Source of the DNA: Flammula alnicola
Taxonomy: Eukaryota; Basidiomycota; Agaricomycetes; Agaricales; Strophariaceae
Direction of reading: 5' to 3'
Length of the DNA stretch: 53,968 nt
Assembly: GCA_015499995.1 (NCBI GenBank)
Contig: JADNRV010000327.1
Location: 1-53,968, forward strand
Shown here: in pieces, positions 21,444 through 34,879 of the stretch
How the letters are laid out: the number at the start of each line of letters is the position of its first letter
Numbering within the stretch: the first letter of the stretch is position 1
The notes under the pieces: model-generated
The model's input: only the letters and a program-made list of their open reading frames with translations
Database searches by the model: none
What the model was told of the DNA's origin: nothing
Made by a program: the position numbers and the translations under genes

Positions 21444-22519
21444 TATCTCAACTTCATCTGAATATTCCAGGATAATAAACGATCCTCTCCTCACCAAAGT
21501 CTCGATTTGTCAACGAATGCCGAAAATCCTTGGACCTTTTTTTCTTTGCTCGTTCGTCGGAAAGATTCCCCCAAATTTATCTGCATTATGCTCTGATGTT
21601 GGGGCTCATTTTATGGAATTATCTAGTTGAGTAAGACACGTACTTAGTGCCAAGACTATTGATTTCCTTGCCAGGGTTACCTGCAGAGTAATTGACCTGA
21701 ATTTCATTCGCTCATAGGCAACTCATAGTTCCAAATTATCGGTGCGCATTGAATAACTTGATCGAGGCTGTTTTACAACGCGCGTTCTTCCTATCCTGCC
21801 ACAAGCGATTTTCTCAACCCTCATTCTCTTCCCTCAACTCTCGAACAATATGCGCATGCCACATGGGCGACAAGTCGTGTATATGTGCCCAGGCCCTAGC
21901 TTACTAGAACTTGAAGTTGATGCCGACGATTACTGCCTTCTACTAACGTCTACAATGTTCAGGCTCCATTTATGTACGCCACTTGCAGAAATGAGTGAAA
22001 AACCAGGGTCGATTTCCTCTACCTACTTACTTCGAGCTTTCACCCGCATAGGTTTTGGCTTTTAGATCCTTCAAGATCTTATGGGTCTTTATGGGTCCTC
22101 GATGGTTCCTTGTTGACTCTTGAATTACTTGATTCGGAAGTGTTTAACACTATTAGAAATGGAGGTCGACCAGATTCTCCATGTCACCGATCAACAGGGG
22201 TACTTAGTCACCGCTATCTCCCTCTCGAAAGTTGAATCAAAACTGTTGCTGGAAGCCACCCCGCAAAGAATTTGGTAAGTCGAGTATATACCCACTTTTC
22301 CCCCTTATCTTATGAATGATTAACATAACCAATTGGATCAGGCGCTCAATGTATTGAAATGCTGCGATTTTCCTAATAAACTCGATAACCCGGTTACAAG
22401 ATTTGCTCGAAATCCGACTTAACCCAGCCCAGCGCTCGTTTGCTCCCAATTACCGAGGCCACCTCATCTTGTTACTCTGTTCCACTTCTCTTCTACCGCC
22501 CAGGGATTGGAACTATACA
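21444..22519. other. Intergenic, promoter of phosducin-like gene
   Basis: About 1.1 kb with no supported gene. A short plus ORF from 22159 (MEVDQILHVTDQQG..., 39 codons) ends at a TAA and is not connected to anything recognisable. The stretch near 22080-22105 (TATGGGTCTTTATGGGTCC) faintly resembles the GGGTCCTA repeats near 2631. Confidence 0.4.
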
Positions 22520-23755
22520 ATGGTAAGTTCAGATCCATAGCTTCAGAGGAGCTTCTTAACTTATGACGTCTGCATAGTATGCCGACATCGAAGCTTTAGT
22601 TCTCTCAGGAGAGCTTTTCAATGGACCAGATCGTTCATCTTCACCCGCCCGATCTGCATCACCCGACAAAGATCCAGGATGGCACGACGACGAATTAATT
22701 GCGGCACAGCAAAAACAACATGAAGACAAGGGCCTGGACTACGACTCAGATACTGCTAGGCGTGACGCAATTAGGGCGAAGAACCAACAAGAGGCTCAGT
22801 CTGAGTCGATTGGTATGGGTCCTGGCCGAACGGGGGTCAAAGGTGTTATCCGCGATCGTGATGAGGCTGCAGGCATCGAACGCGAGAAGCAGGCAAAGCA
22901 AGCCGAAGATTTGAGGCAAAAGATGGAGGCGACCAATCTCGGAGGCAAGACCTTTTTGGAGGAAGAACGGGAAAAAGCTAATAAGGGGGAGAAGGCCGAC
23001 GAGTTGATCATGAGAGAGATAGGGAAAGCGCAGGAGAGACGAGATGTTTTTGGACAAAAACGAGAAGGGAAGTTTGGCCATTTGCGGGAAGTGGGTCTCA
23101 AAGGCTTTGTAGGCGCAGTGGAGAAAGAAGAGAAAGGGATCTGGGTGGTAGTGCACCTCTACGATTCTGTCAGTAAGCATTTTCTTGTAGCCATTTTGTG
23201 CATGCTAAAACGGACTGCGGTATCAAGTCATTAGAACGGTGTTACCTCGTCGACGATACTCTCGCCAAGCTGGCGCGATCTTATCCAGATACCAAATTCC
23301 TTCGAGCTAAAGCCTCTGCTCTGGGTTTTGCGTCACTGAACACATCGAGCAAACCGAAACCTTTTGGAAGACAGTCGAAACCTCCCCGAGAAGAGGATGA
23401 AGATGATCCGTATGCGTACGATGACAAAGACAGCGAAGATTACGACGAAGGAGACTTCAACGACGAAAACGTCGACCTTGACATGTTGCCTACAATGCTT
23501 GTATATCGCAACGGAGAGCTTGTGCACAATTGGGTGCGCGTAGACTGGGAAGCGGGAGATGCAGGGATTGAAGAATTCCTCGATAAGTATGTTTCGACAT
23601 TGCTCCTATCTAAACACTACTGATTTATTATACCAAGGCATCATATTCTTCCTCGATCCTCTGGGCCGACGGATAACCTCGGTCTGCCAAGTGACGACGA
23701 GGACTTCGATCTCATGTGGAGTGACGAAGACGATGATGTTGACCATCAACTATAA
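22520..23755 (+). CDS. Phosducin-like protein (CCT/G-beta-gamma co-chaperone)
   Basis: A 355-aa protein of the phosducin-like family, which works with the CCT chaperonin to fold G-protein beta subunits and assemble beta-gamma dimers. Exons: 22520-22522 (only the ATG), 22578-23172, 23235-23586 and 23638-23755. The charged N-terminal helix region (YADIEALVLSGELFNG..., then GPGRTGVKGVIRDRDEA) leads to LREVGLKGFVGAVEKEEKG and IWVVVHLYDSV. The thioredoxin-like fold follows: LARSYPDTKFLRAKAS, an acidic insert (EEDEDDPYAYDDKDSEDYD), DMLPTMLVYRNGELVHNWVR, then a very acidic C-tail ending DDDVDHQL. The tiny first exon is inferred from the splice consensus GTAAGT after the ATG; the second exon alone would lack a start in the right place. 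Confidence 0.85.
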
Positions 23756-24522
23756 AAATGGTACCTCTGCCTCCTTGAGTTCATCTTTATGTGCTAAAGT
23801 TATTCTAGTCTTTTTTTTTTGTGGCCGAGCTCGAAAGAATGGACTTCCCGAGTGAAGCTTATACTCAGCCTTGTAAAATGATATCTGGGTGACATGGTGG
23901 TGTATATTATGCTATATTTACTTTGACATTATAATAAATAGATGTATGGACGTGGTGGTAAGACAACATGGCAGCTACTGACCCTGTTTCCGAAAATGGA
24001 TGATGTCCATTAGACATCTTTGGCCATTCAAGTTGTTCACATCCTCCATCTCCATCTACCTCTATCCACGATGGACGAAAGTCTTGCTACATATCTTCTA
24101 TTTGCTTTGCGACTATGTTCTTAGGAATCTGCTTTGCATCCTTCCTGGTCGCTTCTTCGCCGGCGTATCATTCACCGTATAACTATAGCTTGCCACGCTC
24201 CAATTGCAAATGTTCAGGGGGAAGCTTTGTCACTGTTGCTTAGTGTCCAACTTGGTTATCTTCCAGAAGCTCCAATGCCCCGAGTAAAGAACTGTGGGGC
24301 CTTGAGTTCAGTTAGAATCCTTCCATGCGGCTCTCGATGCCGCGGCGCCTCTCAGTCAGTTCTCCAGCAAGTTGGGATCTATCACGCTTTTTTGGACTCT
24401 AGGTCTATTTAATTCTAGGCCCCCAAGGTATTTTTGATGCTTCGTCTTTCCTGCTACTATACCCTCGCTGACCTTCTGCTCAGCTCGTATATGCTTGTTA
24501 ATTTTCCTCCGATCCAGCCATC
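23756..24522. other. Intergenic, UTR and promoter of permease gene
   Basis: About 770 bp. The first part is a T-rich 3' untranslated region of the phosducin-like gene; the rest leads to the permease start. No gene-like ORF. Confidence 0.5.
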
Positions 24523-27020
24523 ATGACAATCCCGTGGACAACTAGAAACCCTTTGGGTGCTTTATCCCGCAATAAAGACGATAACGACTCAGTCCACTCG
24601 GAGAAGAAAAATACGCTATCGGAGGTCACGGTTAGGATTGAAGATTCGGATGGGGCAAGTTCTTCGTATCATTTCGATAGAACTCGGAGGACCTTGAAGG
24701 TGCGCTAGCTCTATCTGTTTTTGTATTTGTGGCGTGCTAAATATCCCTCTGAAACAGAATCGACATATACAACTTATCGGAATTGGAGGTATGGAGCACA
24801 TCGATTGGGACTACAGCAACAAGTCTGAACATTATCTGCTCTTACTTGTAGGTACTATTGGTACGGCCCTTTTTGTGCAAATAGGGTCGAGCTTGACCAA
24901 AGGGGGTCCTGGTATGTTTCTTCCCAGTCTTGTTTTCCACAACACTTTTGCTCATGGAAATATGACTTCATTAGCAAGTTTATTCATCGCCTTCAGCATA
25001 TGGTGTACTTTTATCTTAGCGGTCAACAATTGCCTCTGTAAGATCTATTCGACACAGCCAGGTTCTACCAGCTTATTTCAAGATACTTCTCCAAATAGCT
25101 GAGATGGTTACATGGATACCTATTTCCTCACCTTTTGTTCGTGCGAGACATCAAGTTCCTTTTTGAATCTCGGTTCGGTGGAATTGAAATTAGCATCTCT
25201 TTTGCCTTTTGCCTCCAGGTACGCTTTGCAGATCGCTTCGTGGACCCTGCTCTTGGGTTCTGTGCTGGAATCAATTTCTTTGTCTTCGAGGCAGCTCTTA
25301 TACCCTTTGAAATCGTTGCATTCAATGTTGTATTGCACTTTTGGACAGATAAGATACCCGTCGCAGCCGTCATCTGCATTGTATTAGTATGTTACAGGTA
25401 CGATCTCCTTTTTGTCCGAAACGCCATGTTACTGACGGATAACGTTCAGCTTCCTTAACATTTTTGCTGTACGATATTACGGAGGTGAATTTTCTAGATC
25501 CAGAATTACTTCCAAAAATTTAACGTTGTCTCTACCCAGAATCCGAGTTTTGGCTTGCCATTGGGAAGACTATATTGGCAACTGGAGTAATCGTATTCAC
25601 GTTCGTCACCATGGTTGGGGGAAACCCACTGCATGACGTCTACGGCTTTCGAAATTGGGATCGTAAGTCAGAAGTCTTATTGTATTCCCATAAGCTTGAC
25701 TTACAAACTATATACGCAGCTGCCAAGGTGCCCGGAGCACCATTTGCCGAATATATGAAAACCGGATCCCTCGGACAATTCCTGGGCTTCCTTGCTTGTC
25801 TGATCCAAGCTTCTTTCACAATAGCAGGTATGTTTGCATCCTACCTTCCTACTCATATAGTCATATACCTAAATTTATTTCAGGGCCTGACTATGTTTCA
25901 ATGGCGGCGGGTGAAGCTCAAAACCCTCGGAGTAATATGCCACAAGCTTTCAAGGGTGTCTTCTATCGCCTGACAACATTTTTCGTCCTTGGTTCCCTCT
26001 GCGTTGGGATCGTCGTCCCGTACAACGACCCCGACTTGCTAAACGCTATTTCGAATGCTCACCCTGGTGCAGACTCCTCTCCTTACGTGATAGCCATGGA
26101 ACACCTACACATCCCAGTTTTGCCCCATATCGTGAATGCGCTTATTCTTTCCGCGGTTTTCTCGGCTGGAAACAGCTATGTTTTCTGTGCGAGCCGCACG
26201 TTGTTTGGTCTTGCGCTGGAGGGTAAAGCTCCTCGATTTTTGACGCGCTGCACGGCCAGCGGTGTCCCGATATATTGTGTGATGGTCACCATTGGCATTG
26301 CACTTATTTGTGAGTTGCCTCCTCATATCCACACCATCCATAGTGTGCTTACCGGCTGTTTTAGCATTTTTGCAAGTCTCAAACAACTCTGCGGTAGTTG
26401 TTCAATGGTACACCGCTTTACACTCCTTTCTACAAATTACCCGTTAACAATTGACGTCCAGGTTTGTCAACCTCGTAACGGCTTCGCAACTGCTGAATTA
26501 TGCGATCATTTCGTTCACATATATTCGCTTTTACAAGGTTGGCATACTAGCTCCTGAGCTCTCTTTTACTCGTCGAACAGTCGTTGACATAACATCATCT
26601 AGGCGCTGAAAGCACAAGGAATATCTCGAGACACTCTGCCACATAAGAGCTTCTGGCAACCTTTCTGTGGGCAAGTATAATTTATCAACATGCAATGACT
26701 TCGAAATAACGAGCCCAATGCTGCAGGTACTACGCCTTTGTAGGGACGTTTGTCATGGCGTTTGTAGGTGGCTATACCGTATTCATGCCTGGGAACTGGG
26801 ATGTTCCTTCTTTCCTGTTCTCCTACGCGATGATCGGCATCGTTCCTGTCTTGTTTGCATACTGGAAAATTAGATATCGGACGAAGGTACGTCCGAATTC
26901 CAATCTGTACTTTGGCAGGATGCTTCTCATTTTTATCAGTGGCAGAAACTTGAAACCATGACGTTCTTCGAGAAAGAACGGATGGTGGTAGACCAGTATG
27001 AAGACGAAATCCGATCTTAG
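24523..27020 (+). CDS. Amino-acid permease (APC superfamily, fungal YAT type)
   Basis: A 555-aa plasma-membrane amino-acid:proton symporter split into 15 exons: 24523-24699, 24758-24788, 24852-24911, 24975-25037, 25099-25136, 25219-25397, 25450-25484, 25540-25662, 25720-25827, 25884-26309, 26365-26407, 26462-26537, 26603-26670, 26727-26886, 26940-27020. Joined, it shows the family signature: NRHIQLIGIGGTIGTALFVQ in TM1, SLTKGGP, EMVTWIP, FEAALIPFEI, GEAQNPR, SAGNSYVFCASRTLF and KAPRFL near TM8. About 12 helices and hydrophilic termini fit. One intron (26671-26726) uses a GC donor (GCAAGT). Substrate range cannot be told from sequence. The gene ends 146 bp from the convergent PRE2 gene. Confidence 0.92.
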
Positions 27021-27166
27021 TTGCCGTCCTTTAGGAATGTTGAACATTGGTATAGAAGATACCCCCTTTAACACATTATTAAAATGGAAAATCGGACACA
27101 AGAGAAAAAGGGCAGAGCGAAAGCAAATAGAATTCATGATGTAAATGTACAAAATTAGAGACTTAA

Positions 27167-28451
<1,285 letters not shown>

Positions 28452-28685
28452 GATGAAGGAGAAGGAGTTGAAAGATTACAGAGCCTGAGGTGACGCGGCC
28501 GCGTTGTTGCGCGTTCAATTGATCGGTATTTGGCAGTGCCCTGGAAAGGCAACAAGCGGCAAAGGCGGGCCGTCGAAAATAGGGGCGATCATCATCCAAC
28601 CAGAGCGATATTCGTATTTTTGTTACTTGCGTGCACTGCGGAGGAGTTACAACGGATATACCAAAGCTAAAGAGGAACCATGAAT

Positions 28686-29224
28686 CTAATTCTCGTTGAT
28701 AAGAGCCTTGCTGTCTGCAGGAGGGATGAAAGCGCGTAGATATTTCTCAATGTAATCGCTTGGTATGCCCGCCTCCAATGCATCTGCAATCCCCATATTC
28801 ATCCGGTAAATATATTCCCTCCTGGGGTGACTTTCCGACTTCCTCTCGACGTCAATATATATGAGCGCTTGAACGGTGTCGGCCGTTGAGAGATCCTTGG
28901 AGGGAACTGAGTCCACTGGTATGATCTTCTTTTCATATGTGGTTCCCTCGTAAATGTCCAGGTCGTATTCGTCAGAAGATGTGAGCTCAAACATGAGTCC
29001 GTAGACAATGTCGCCTGGGGAAGGAATGATGTTGGCATAACCACGAATGTTGATTATCCACTTCCTGTTTTTCTAGTCAGCGTCCAGATATTATTTCCCA
29101 GAGGCTTTGTTACGCACCAACCCTCCAAGGACCCGATCCCGATGAACTTGCTCTCAGGGCAACGTCGTTTCATCTGGTCAAGCCAGAGATTGCTTCCATA
29201 GCCAAAATAGACTGTCTTCGACAT
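28686..29224 (-). CDS. Gamma-glutamylcyclotransferase-like protein
   Basis: A 161-aa protein from two exons (minus strand: 29224-29118 and 29064-28686). The acceptor AAAACAG is chosen because the nearer CTAG would create a stop. The N-terminal KTVYFGYGSNLWLDQMKRRC carries the YGSNL substrate-binding loop of the GGCT-like fold. It continues WIINIRGYANIIPSPGDIVYGLMFEL, and DLDIYEG contains the likely catalytic glutamate. The family releases 5-oxoproline from gamma-glutamyl compounds such as glutathione breakdown products. Substrate specificity cannot be assigned from sequence. It shares a 269-bp intergenic region with the divergent SNU13 gene. Confidence 0.85.
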
Positions 29225-29493
29225 GGTGGTTTGGATTCAAGGCTGTGAGAGTCATCTGGGAAACGAAGTACTGACTAATTGACGGACAGCAGGCTGTCCA
29301 TCCAGTTAAACTTGGGACCTGAGCCATAAATGGATTTGCTTCCGCATACCTTTTCAGCCTCGCATTACATAAGCCACAGCTCCAATTTTTGGTTTTGCGA
29401 CTCGGACTCACTGCTCTTCAACTCCACCAACACTCGACCAAGGATCAACCGTGAGGTCACCACCAACTACCTTCTTCTCTTATACAACACAAA

Positions 29494-30051
29494 ATGGCCG
29501 ACGATGGATCCCATGGCAGAGCTTGGCCCCCGTCCAACGCTGATTTGACCAACTCTGTGCGTTTACCAAAAATACCATGGCTTATTTTTTTTGACTAACC
29601 GCCGCCTACTCTTTCAAGATCCTCGAGCTTGTCCAACAAGCTGGCCAGTACAAGCAGCTCAAGAAGGGAGCTAACGAAGGTGTGTTTCAACATCTGAACA
29701 TTGAGGATCGCGTCTGACATTCGTTGCAGCTACCAAGACTCTTAATCGTGGTATCGCAGAGTTCATCATCTTGACTGCGGATACTGAGCCTCTTGAAATC
29801 TTGCTCCATCTTCCCCTGCTTTGCGAAGAAAAGGTGCGCTGGCATCATTGCCTAGAATCTTATTCCATATTCACTTATTTTAATCTTCGCAGAATGTGCC
29901 TTACATCTTCTTGCCCTCCAAGGCCGCCCTCGGTCGTGCTTGCAACGTATCGAGGCCCGTCATCGCCGCCAGCGTAACAACTGGCGAGTCGAAGGAGCTC
30001 TCTAGCCAGATCACCTCTATCAAGAACGCAATTGAGAAGTTGATGTACTAG
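29494..30051 (+). CDS. SNU13: U4/U6 snRNP and box C/D snoRNP protein SNU13
   Basis: A 128-aa protein of the L7Ae/NHP2L1 family that binds kink-turns in U4 snRNA and box C/D snoRNAs. Exons: 29494-29556, 29619-29679, 29730-29833, 29893-30051. Landmarks: [74 protein letters not shown] and a final [10 protein letters not shown]. The length equals that of the human and yeast proteins. Start ATG ([15 protein letters not shown]) is typical of the family. Confidence 0.96.
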
Positions 30052-30345
30052 GGTATCTTGGATAATTGTTGCTACTTTACGAATGTCTTGCGCATAGCGC
30101 GTTGAGATGATGAAAAACATACTTTCACCTACTTCCTGCATACATCTCATATCCTAGTAATTCATAATCGCTTGGGAATCCTTGGGATGGGGGCGAAAAA
30201 ACACTGGGCGCTTGAGAACATTTTATTTTGGAGTGATTCGTTTAGAGGTCGCTGAGTCAGCACTATAAAGTGTTCTCCCATTTGGGGAACCGTGAAAGCA
30301 TTGCTGTCTTCGACAACCTTCTGCCCATTTTTCGAACATTTCACT

Positions 30346-31389
30346 ATGTCTGGCATTTGTCGAACTCGTCTTGCTGAAGAGCGCAAGCAATGGCGCAAAG
30401 ATCATCCTTTTGTAAGCGTGCTGTTCCCCCTCAACGTCTCCCCACAAACATCAAGCTTTGATGCTCTTCCACGAAGATTGCTTTGCGGGGAAGGCGCAAC
30501 GTGCCACTGGACCTTTAGAACACTTCGAAACGCGGTCTCTTCTGGACAATTTGTGCTCACATATCTTTTCTGCAGGGATTTTACGCTAAGCCTGCCAAAG
30601 CTGCTGACGGGTCCATGAACCTAATGGAATGGGAAGTTGGCATCCCTGGTAAAGCTAAGGTGAGTAGTCTGTGCCAACGATGTCTATCACGCGTCAGGGA
30701 TCTCTCTTGCAATTATTTGGACGCGTTTTTCCAGAATTTTTATTGTCGAGTTATTGACTCTCCATACTCTAAACAGACAGCCTGGGAAGGAGGTCTGTTC
30801 AAGCTTGTGATGAATTTCCCTGAGGGTGAGCTATCTCACAAATAAGATGCAGATCACCCTGTTGACCAGATTCTTCTGCATTGCAGATTATCCATCTAAG
30901 CCACCAAAGTGTTCGTCCTTTCACAAGTGCTCGAGTTTTGAAGTAGCTAAGCTCCGGCGCAGGTAAATTTACTCCTCCGCTTTTCCATCCTAATGTATAT
31001 CCCTCCGGCACCGTATGCTTGTCTATTCTCGACGAGGAGAAATCATGGAAGCCTGCTATCACTATCAAACAGGTATTTACTCTCGAATTTCAAATAGCTT
31101 GCTACCTCTGAACCCCCTTCTGCAGATTCTTCTTGGTATTCAAGATCTGCTTGACAATCCCAATGTTAACGATCCTGCTCAAAGTGATGCGTATACAATG
31201 TTCAAGTACGTTTTCTTTCCATACAACAAAACCAGGATCATCTATAGAACTGACTGGACGCAAAAGGAATGACAAGGCAGCATACGAGTAAGCTTTGTCT
31301 TTATTGATACTACGTCCTGGTGTGCTAATTAGTTGCCGATCTGCAGGAGGCGGATCAAGCAGCAAGCGAGGGAGAACATACCAAAGTAG
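30346..31389 (+). CDS. UBC9: SUMO-conjugating enzyme E2 UBC9
   Basis: A 158-aa SUMO E2. Eight exons: 30346-30411, 30576-30659, 30777-30825, 30887-30910, 30963-31072, 31126-31205, 31267-31287, 31347-31389; introns 52-164 nt. The protein begins [21 protein letters not shown] and contains [28 protein letters not shown] and [17 protein letters not shown] with catalytic Cys93 at the canonical number. It ends [17 protein letters not shown] followed by NIPK. The basic N-terminal helix and the EDYPSKPP loop are UBC9 hallmarks that separate it from ubiquitin E2s. Confidence 0.97.
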
Positions 31390-31728
31390 ATGGGTAGTGT
31401 ACAATTTTAGGGTGATTTTTTGAGCATCTGGAAATGTTTTGCGCCTCTGCTTCCCTATGTATGTATTTACTTATTTCCAATTTGTCTTGGAAAATCCACT
31501 ATTGGGATTTGTATAATGAGAGCTGCATAACGTTGAAGAGCTCGATCTCTGAGTCGTTTGTGCTGAGATCAGAGATGAGCCGCGGAACCATTTGTTGAGA
31601 AAAATCAGTCATTTCTGTTTTGTGACACAAGTCTATAAAAAGGTTTGTGAATTACGACTGCGTTTCTACTACATAGCTTGCCTCCCCGTTTCCTCCTGCG
31701 AAGCGTACTACACTCCAAACCTCCCTCC
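31390..31728. other. Intergenic, 3' end of UBC9 and promoter of next gene
   Basis: No gene seen; T-rich 3' untranslated sequence, then the presumptive promoter of the gene at 31729. Confidence 0.5.
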
Positions 31729-33211
31729 ATGGCAGAAGCGCCTTCTGTGCTCAACATCCATACACCTACTTCATCTTTTGCAATTGTTCATTCGTGTTAG
31801 TCTATGATTCGCCCTTTCCAAGCTTCCTGGGTCCAGTTGCTAACTATCATCCTAGTAACACAGGAAACCTTGTTGGATCTTTATAACAAGCTTAGTAGAA
31901 AAGCGAATACCGACTACTACGGCGAGCGTGTCGGTCCTGGATGGCTCAAGTACGAGTATAACGAGGCGATTTGGAATTTGGATGATGGTGAGTTGATCTA
32001 CGATGGCACCTTTCCCCTCTATTCAGAGGTCAAGGTCGAGCTTGGAAGTGAACTTACCTTATATTCCTCTTATTAGATTCAGATTATACCATTTTTGTAT
32101 GGCGGAGGCAGCAGCAGCAGCAAGACGACCCGTTGTGGCATCCTACGGCCTCGGGGCCTGAACAACCTCCAGTCGCGTCGACGTCCCGTGTACTTCCCCC
32201 AAGCGCTCCTTCAATTAATCTAGCACCAATTACCATGCCTGCGACCCCAACTCTGCAGTTACATAACCCACAAAAGTCGCTGCCCACCCCGCCTGCGTAC
32301 CTCAACCCGTCATTTTATATGTTCCAGCCCTCGCGTGCATATACACCGACGCCGAGACGTTCTCCGACTCCTTCTCATGCATCTACGAGCAGAAGGAGCA
32401 AGAAAGGCAGAAACGAACTCGACGATGTGAGCGAGAACGACAGCGTTCCAAAATTCAAGAGGGAATTCGAGAGATTTCACTCCGAGAACGGGGTGCGCAC
32501 CGTCATGGGCCAAATTGGACCGGTGCATAATGGTTCGTGTTTCCCTCATGCCAGATTACACGTCTCTTATGCGTCCTATAATGCTGACTTGATGTCATAC
32601 TCCCTTATAGTCCGCATGCTGCTTAAATCAGGCTATCGGCACGTATACATCTCTCGCAAGTTCGCCATCAAGCACGGGTTCATCCCGCCCGATGCTGCTC
32701 CGGGGAACTATGGCTATGGCGGGCTAGTCAATATCGGAAGCTGGCCTATTACACTTACACCATCGTCCACGCAGCCCAATCTACCCGCCGCTGGGTATCA
32801 GCGCCCAGACGCCTTTCTTACGCCCACTTCGACCCCATCGCATACCCCGTACTCGTCCCCTCGTATACCCGGCACTGCTCTGCCCCCGCCCTCGATACTG
32901 GCTCCTCCAAATGCAAGTGGGAAGACTGGAAGTATCAGGAACGTTAATAAGAAACATCAGCATCAAATGAAGTACAATCGGATCGACACACGAATGCGAA
33001 CTTTGGACCGAAACCCGTGACGGTGGAGGTGTACCTCTCGGAAGAGCCTCACTTTGATGTTGTCCTTGGACGGTCGTTCATCGAGAAGCGGCAGGTAAAG
33101 ACGAGCTCGATTGACCCTACGGACGTTGTGTGCCTCGATACCGGAGAGAAAATCGAGTGCGAGCTCGTCATCCTGAAGGATGGCAGAGGTGAAATTGTTA
33201 CGGTAACATGA
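31729..33211 (+). CDS. PB1-like plus degenerate retropepsin-like protein
   Basis: About 399 aa. Exons 31729-31795, 31856-31987, 32077-32532, 32611-32916 and 32973-33211; the last acceptor could instead be at 32960, adding four residues. The first intron has a perfect CTAAC branch site. The N-terminus (PSVLNIHTPTSSFAIVHS, ETLLDLYNKLSRKA, NEAIWNLDDDSDYTIFVWR) looks like a beta-grasp/PB1-type domain with an acidic OPCA-like stretch. Pro/Ser-rich and basic linkers follow. The C-terminal half resembles a retropepsin-type aspartic protease: RMLLKSGYRHVYISRKFAIK, GYGGLVNIGSWPITL as flap-like strand, and EPHFDVVLGRSFIEKR as the final ILG motif. The catalytic DSG/DTG triplet reads KSG, so it should not be a protease. 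It is probably an old domesticated domain; function unknown. Confidence 0.75.
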
Positions 33212-33571
33212 TCAGGGTTCCTTCTAGAGTTTTTTTCTTTTCCTTTTCTCTCTCACTACCACAGGAATGAACACTCAATTGTTGTAACAGAATGTTCGTG
33301 TATCAACCATTGGCCCCCGTCGATACTTTCCACCGTCAGTACTGTAAAGCATGTATCCCGTCTAATGTGTATCAATAGTGTATGAGCTTCATATGGGCAT
33401 TCGTTGCTCTTACCTCATGTCGTCCTTGTTTCTGTTAGCGGCTTCGGCTAACAAGATTATGAATAGAAAAAAGAGTGATGGAAGCATGCATTTACGAGAT
33501 TAGTTACAATAGAAAATGACACCGCCTTGCTTGTGAAATGATGATAGTGTGCAGGTTGACTAAAGAGGGTG
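33212..33571. other. Intergenic, converging 3' ends
   Basis: About 360 bp between two convergent genes, T-rich, with no ORF of interest. Confidence 0.5.
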
Positions 33572-34579
33572 TTACTTCATCCTCAATCGTTCTGAGCGAG
33601 TGGCCTGAGAGAAAGAGGGATGAGTTGACGTGAGTTAAAAGGCAATGGCTGAACATACCCTTCGGCGCTTCTTTAGCCTGAATAAGGAAAGAAGAAAACA
33701 AAGTCAGTTTCTTGAAATTTCCGCAACATGAAAAGAAAGCGAGACACGTATTGCACGTCGTAAAGGATGAAGATCAAATCCGGAAACTTACTTGTGCTTC
33801 TTCATTTTCTTTCGCCTCTTCCTCTTCGTGCTGTCGAGCAAGATCTCCTCCCATTCCTTATCGAACTGTTGCTGGAGGTTTATTCGATCTGCATCCTTGG
33901 AAACGTCCAATCCGAGGTGCTTGAGCGTGTCCTCCCAAGCCAACGTTGATCCGGCTTTGGTCATCGTCAGCGCCCGGGTCAGCTGACGCGCAGCCTCCGC
34001 GTCAGCGTCGACAAAGGGGTCTAGCGGAGCGTCCAAGCCGAATTTCTGCTGATTCGACTCCTCGGCCTCTGGCTGGAGCGGGCTAAAGATGGGGTGGTCG
34101 GGTGGGACAGGACGGAAGATAGACGCGGGTTGGTTGATAAGGAGGAGCGGGCGGTGGAGAGAGAAAAATTGATGCATCTTGAAGTCCTTGGGGTTGATTG
34201 CGAGTTGGGGGATGTGGTTTTTCGAGAACTCGGCAAATGCATCGGAGAGGTTCGTTGACTGAGCGTTGCCGCTGCTCGAGCTTTCCGAAGTTCCGGTTAC
34301 CGAAGAGGAAGGTGCAGTTGTCGACGCCGAGGAAGACGACTGGGGATCTCCTATAGGGCTCGAAGAGACAGCATTAGCGTTTGCTGAAGCGCCTTGCACG
34401 CCGTCTTGCTGCACCTCGGAAGATGGGTCGTTCTTGGCGTTATTGTTCGGTGCAACGACACCGCCCTTGGGTGATTTGGCCGAGTTGAAATACCGACCTC
34501 CTCCTGATTTCGAGGAGAAATACGAGGAATATGTTCTGCGAGATGCAGGGAGATATAGTAAGCGGCTGAAGGCCGACAT
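33572..34579 (-). CDS. Mitochondrial small ribosomal subunit protein mS38 / COX24
   Basis: A 279-aa protein. Exons (minus strand): 34579-33792, 33677-33659 (19 nt), 33604-33572. The N-terminus (SAFSRLLYLPASRRTYSSYF) is a basic, Ser-rich mitochondrial targeting sequence. A low-complexity Ser/Ala region and a conserved middle (FSKNHIPQLAINPKDFKMHQ) follow. The C-terminus assembled over three exons reads RKRRKKMKKHK, LKKRRR, ATRSERLRMK. This is the strongly basic signature of the COX24/AURKAIP1 (mS38) family, which sits in the mitoribosome small subunit and aids COX1 expression in yeast. If translation stopped at the first exon's TAA, the tail would be lost; the two short exons restore it. Confidence 0.85.
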
Positions 34580-34879
34580 TTATGAGGCTGCAGCAATGAC
34601 AGCCTCGACGGGTAGTCGACGATGGTGAAGGTCACTTGGGAGTCACGCTAAGCCGTAAAAGCAGCAAAGGCCAGCAAAAGCGAAAAATAAACAACAACAC
34701 ACATCGCATCATCCTCTCCCGAATTTTAGCCACTTGCCAGCTAACCAGCGTCAGTGGAATAGATACTTGTGCCATAACATAGGAGATTTCAGATAAGGCA
34801 TTGCATTCAAGGTCCATCGATAGGAACATCACACAAGGATAGTTCTAAAAAGGAACCAAATTACACCAACTTCAATTTC

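Noticed and set aside
22159..22278. Short plus-strand ORF MEVDQILHVTDQQG... ahead of the phosducin-like gene
   Set aside because: 39 codons ending at TAA; splicing at the following GTAAGT was considered but no downstream exon fits. Probably leader or intergenic sequence.
33017..33211. Separate small gene starting at the GTG/ATG-like position 33017
   Set aside because: It is the last exon of the PB1/retropepsin-like gene; VEVYLSEEPHFDVVLGR completes the fold.
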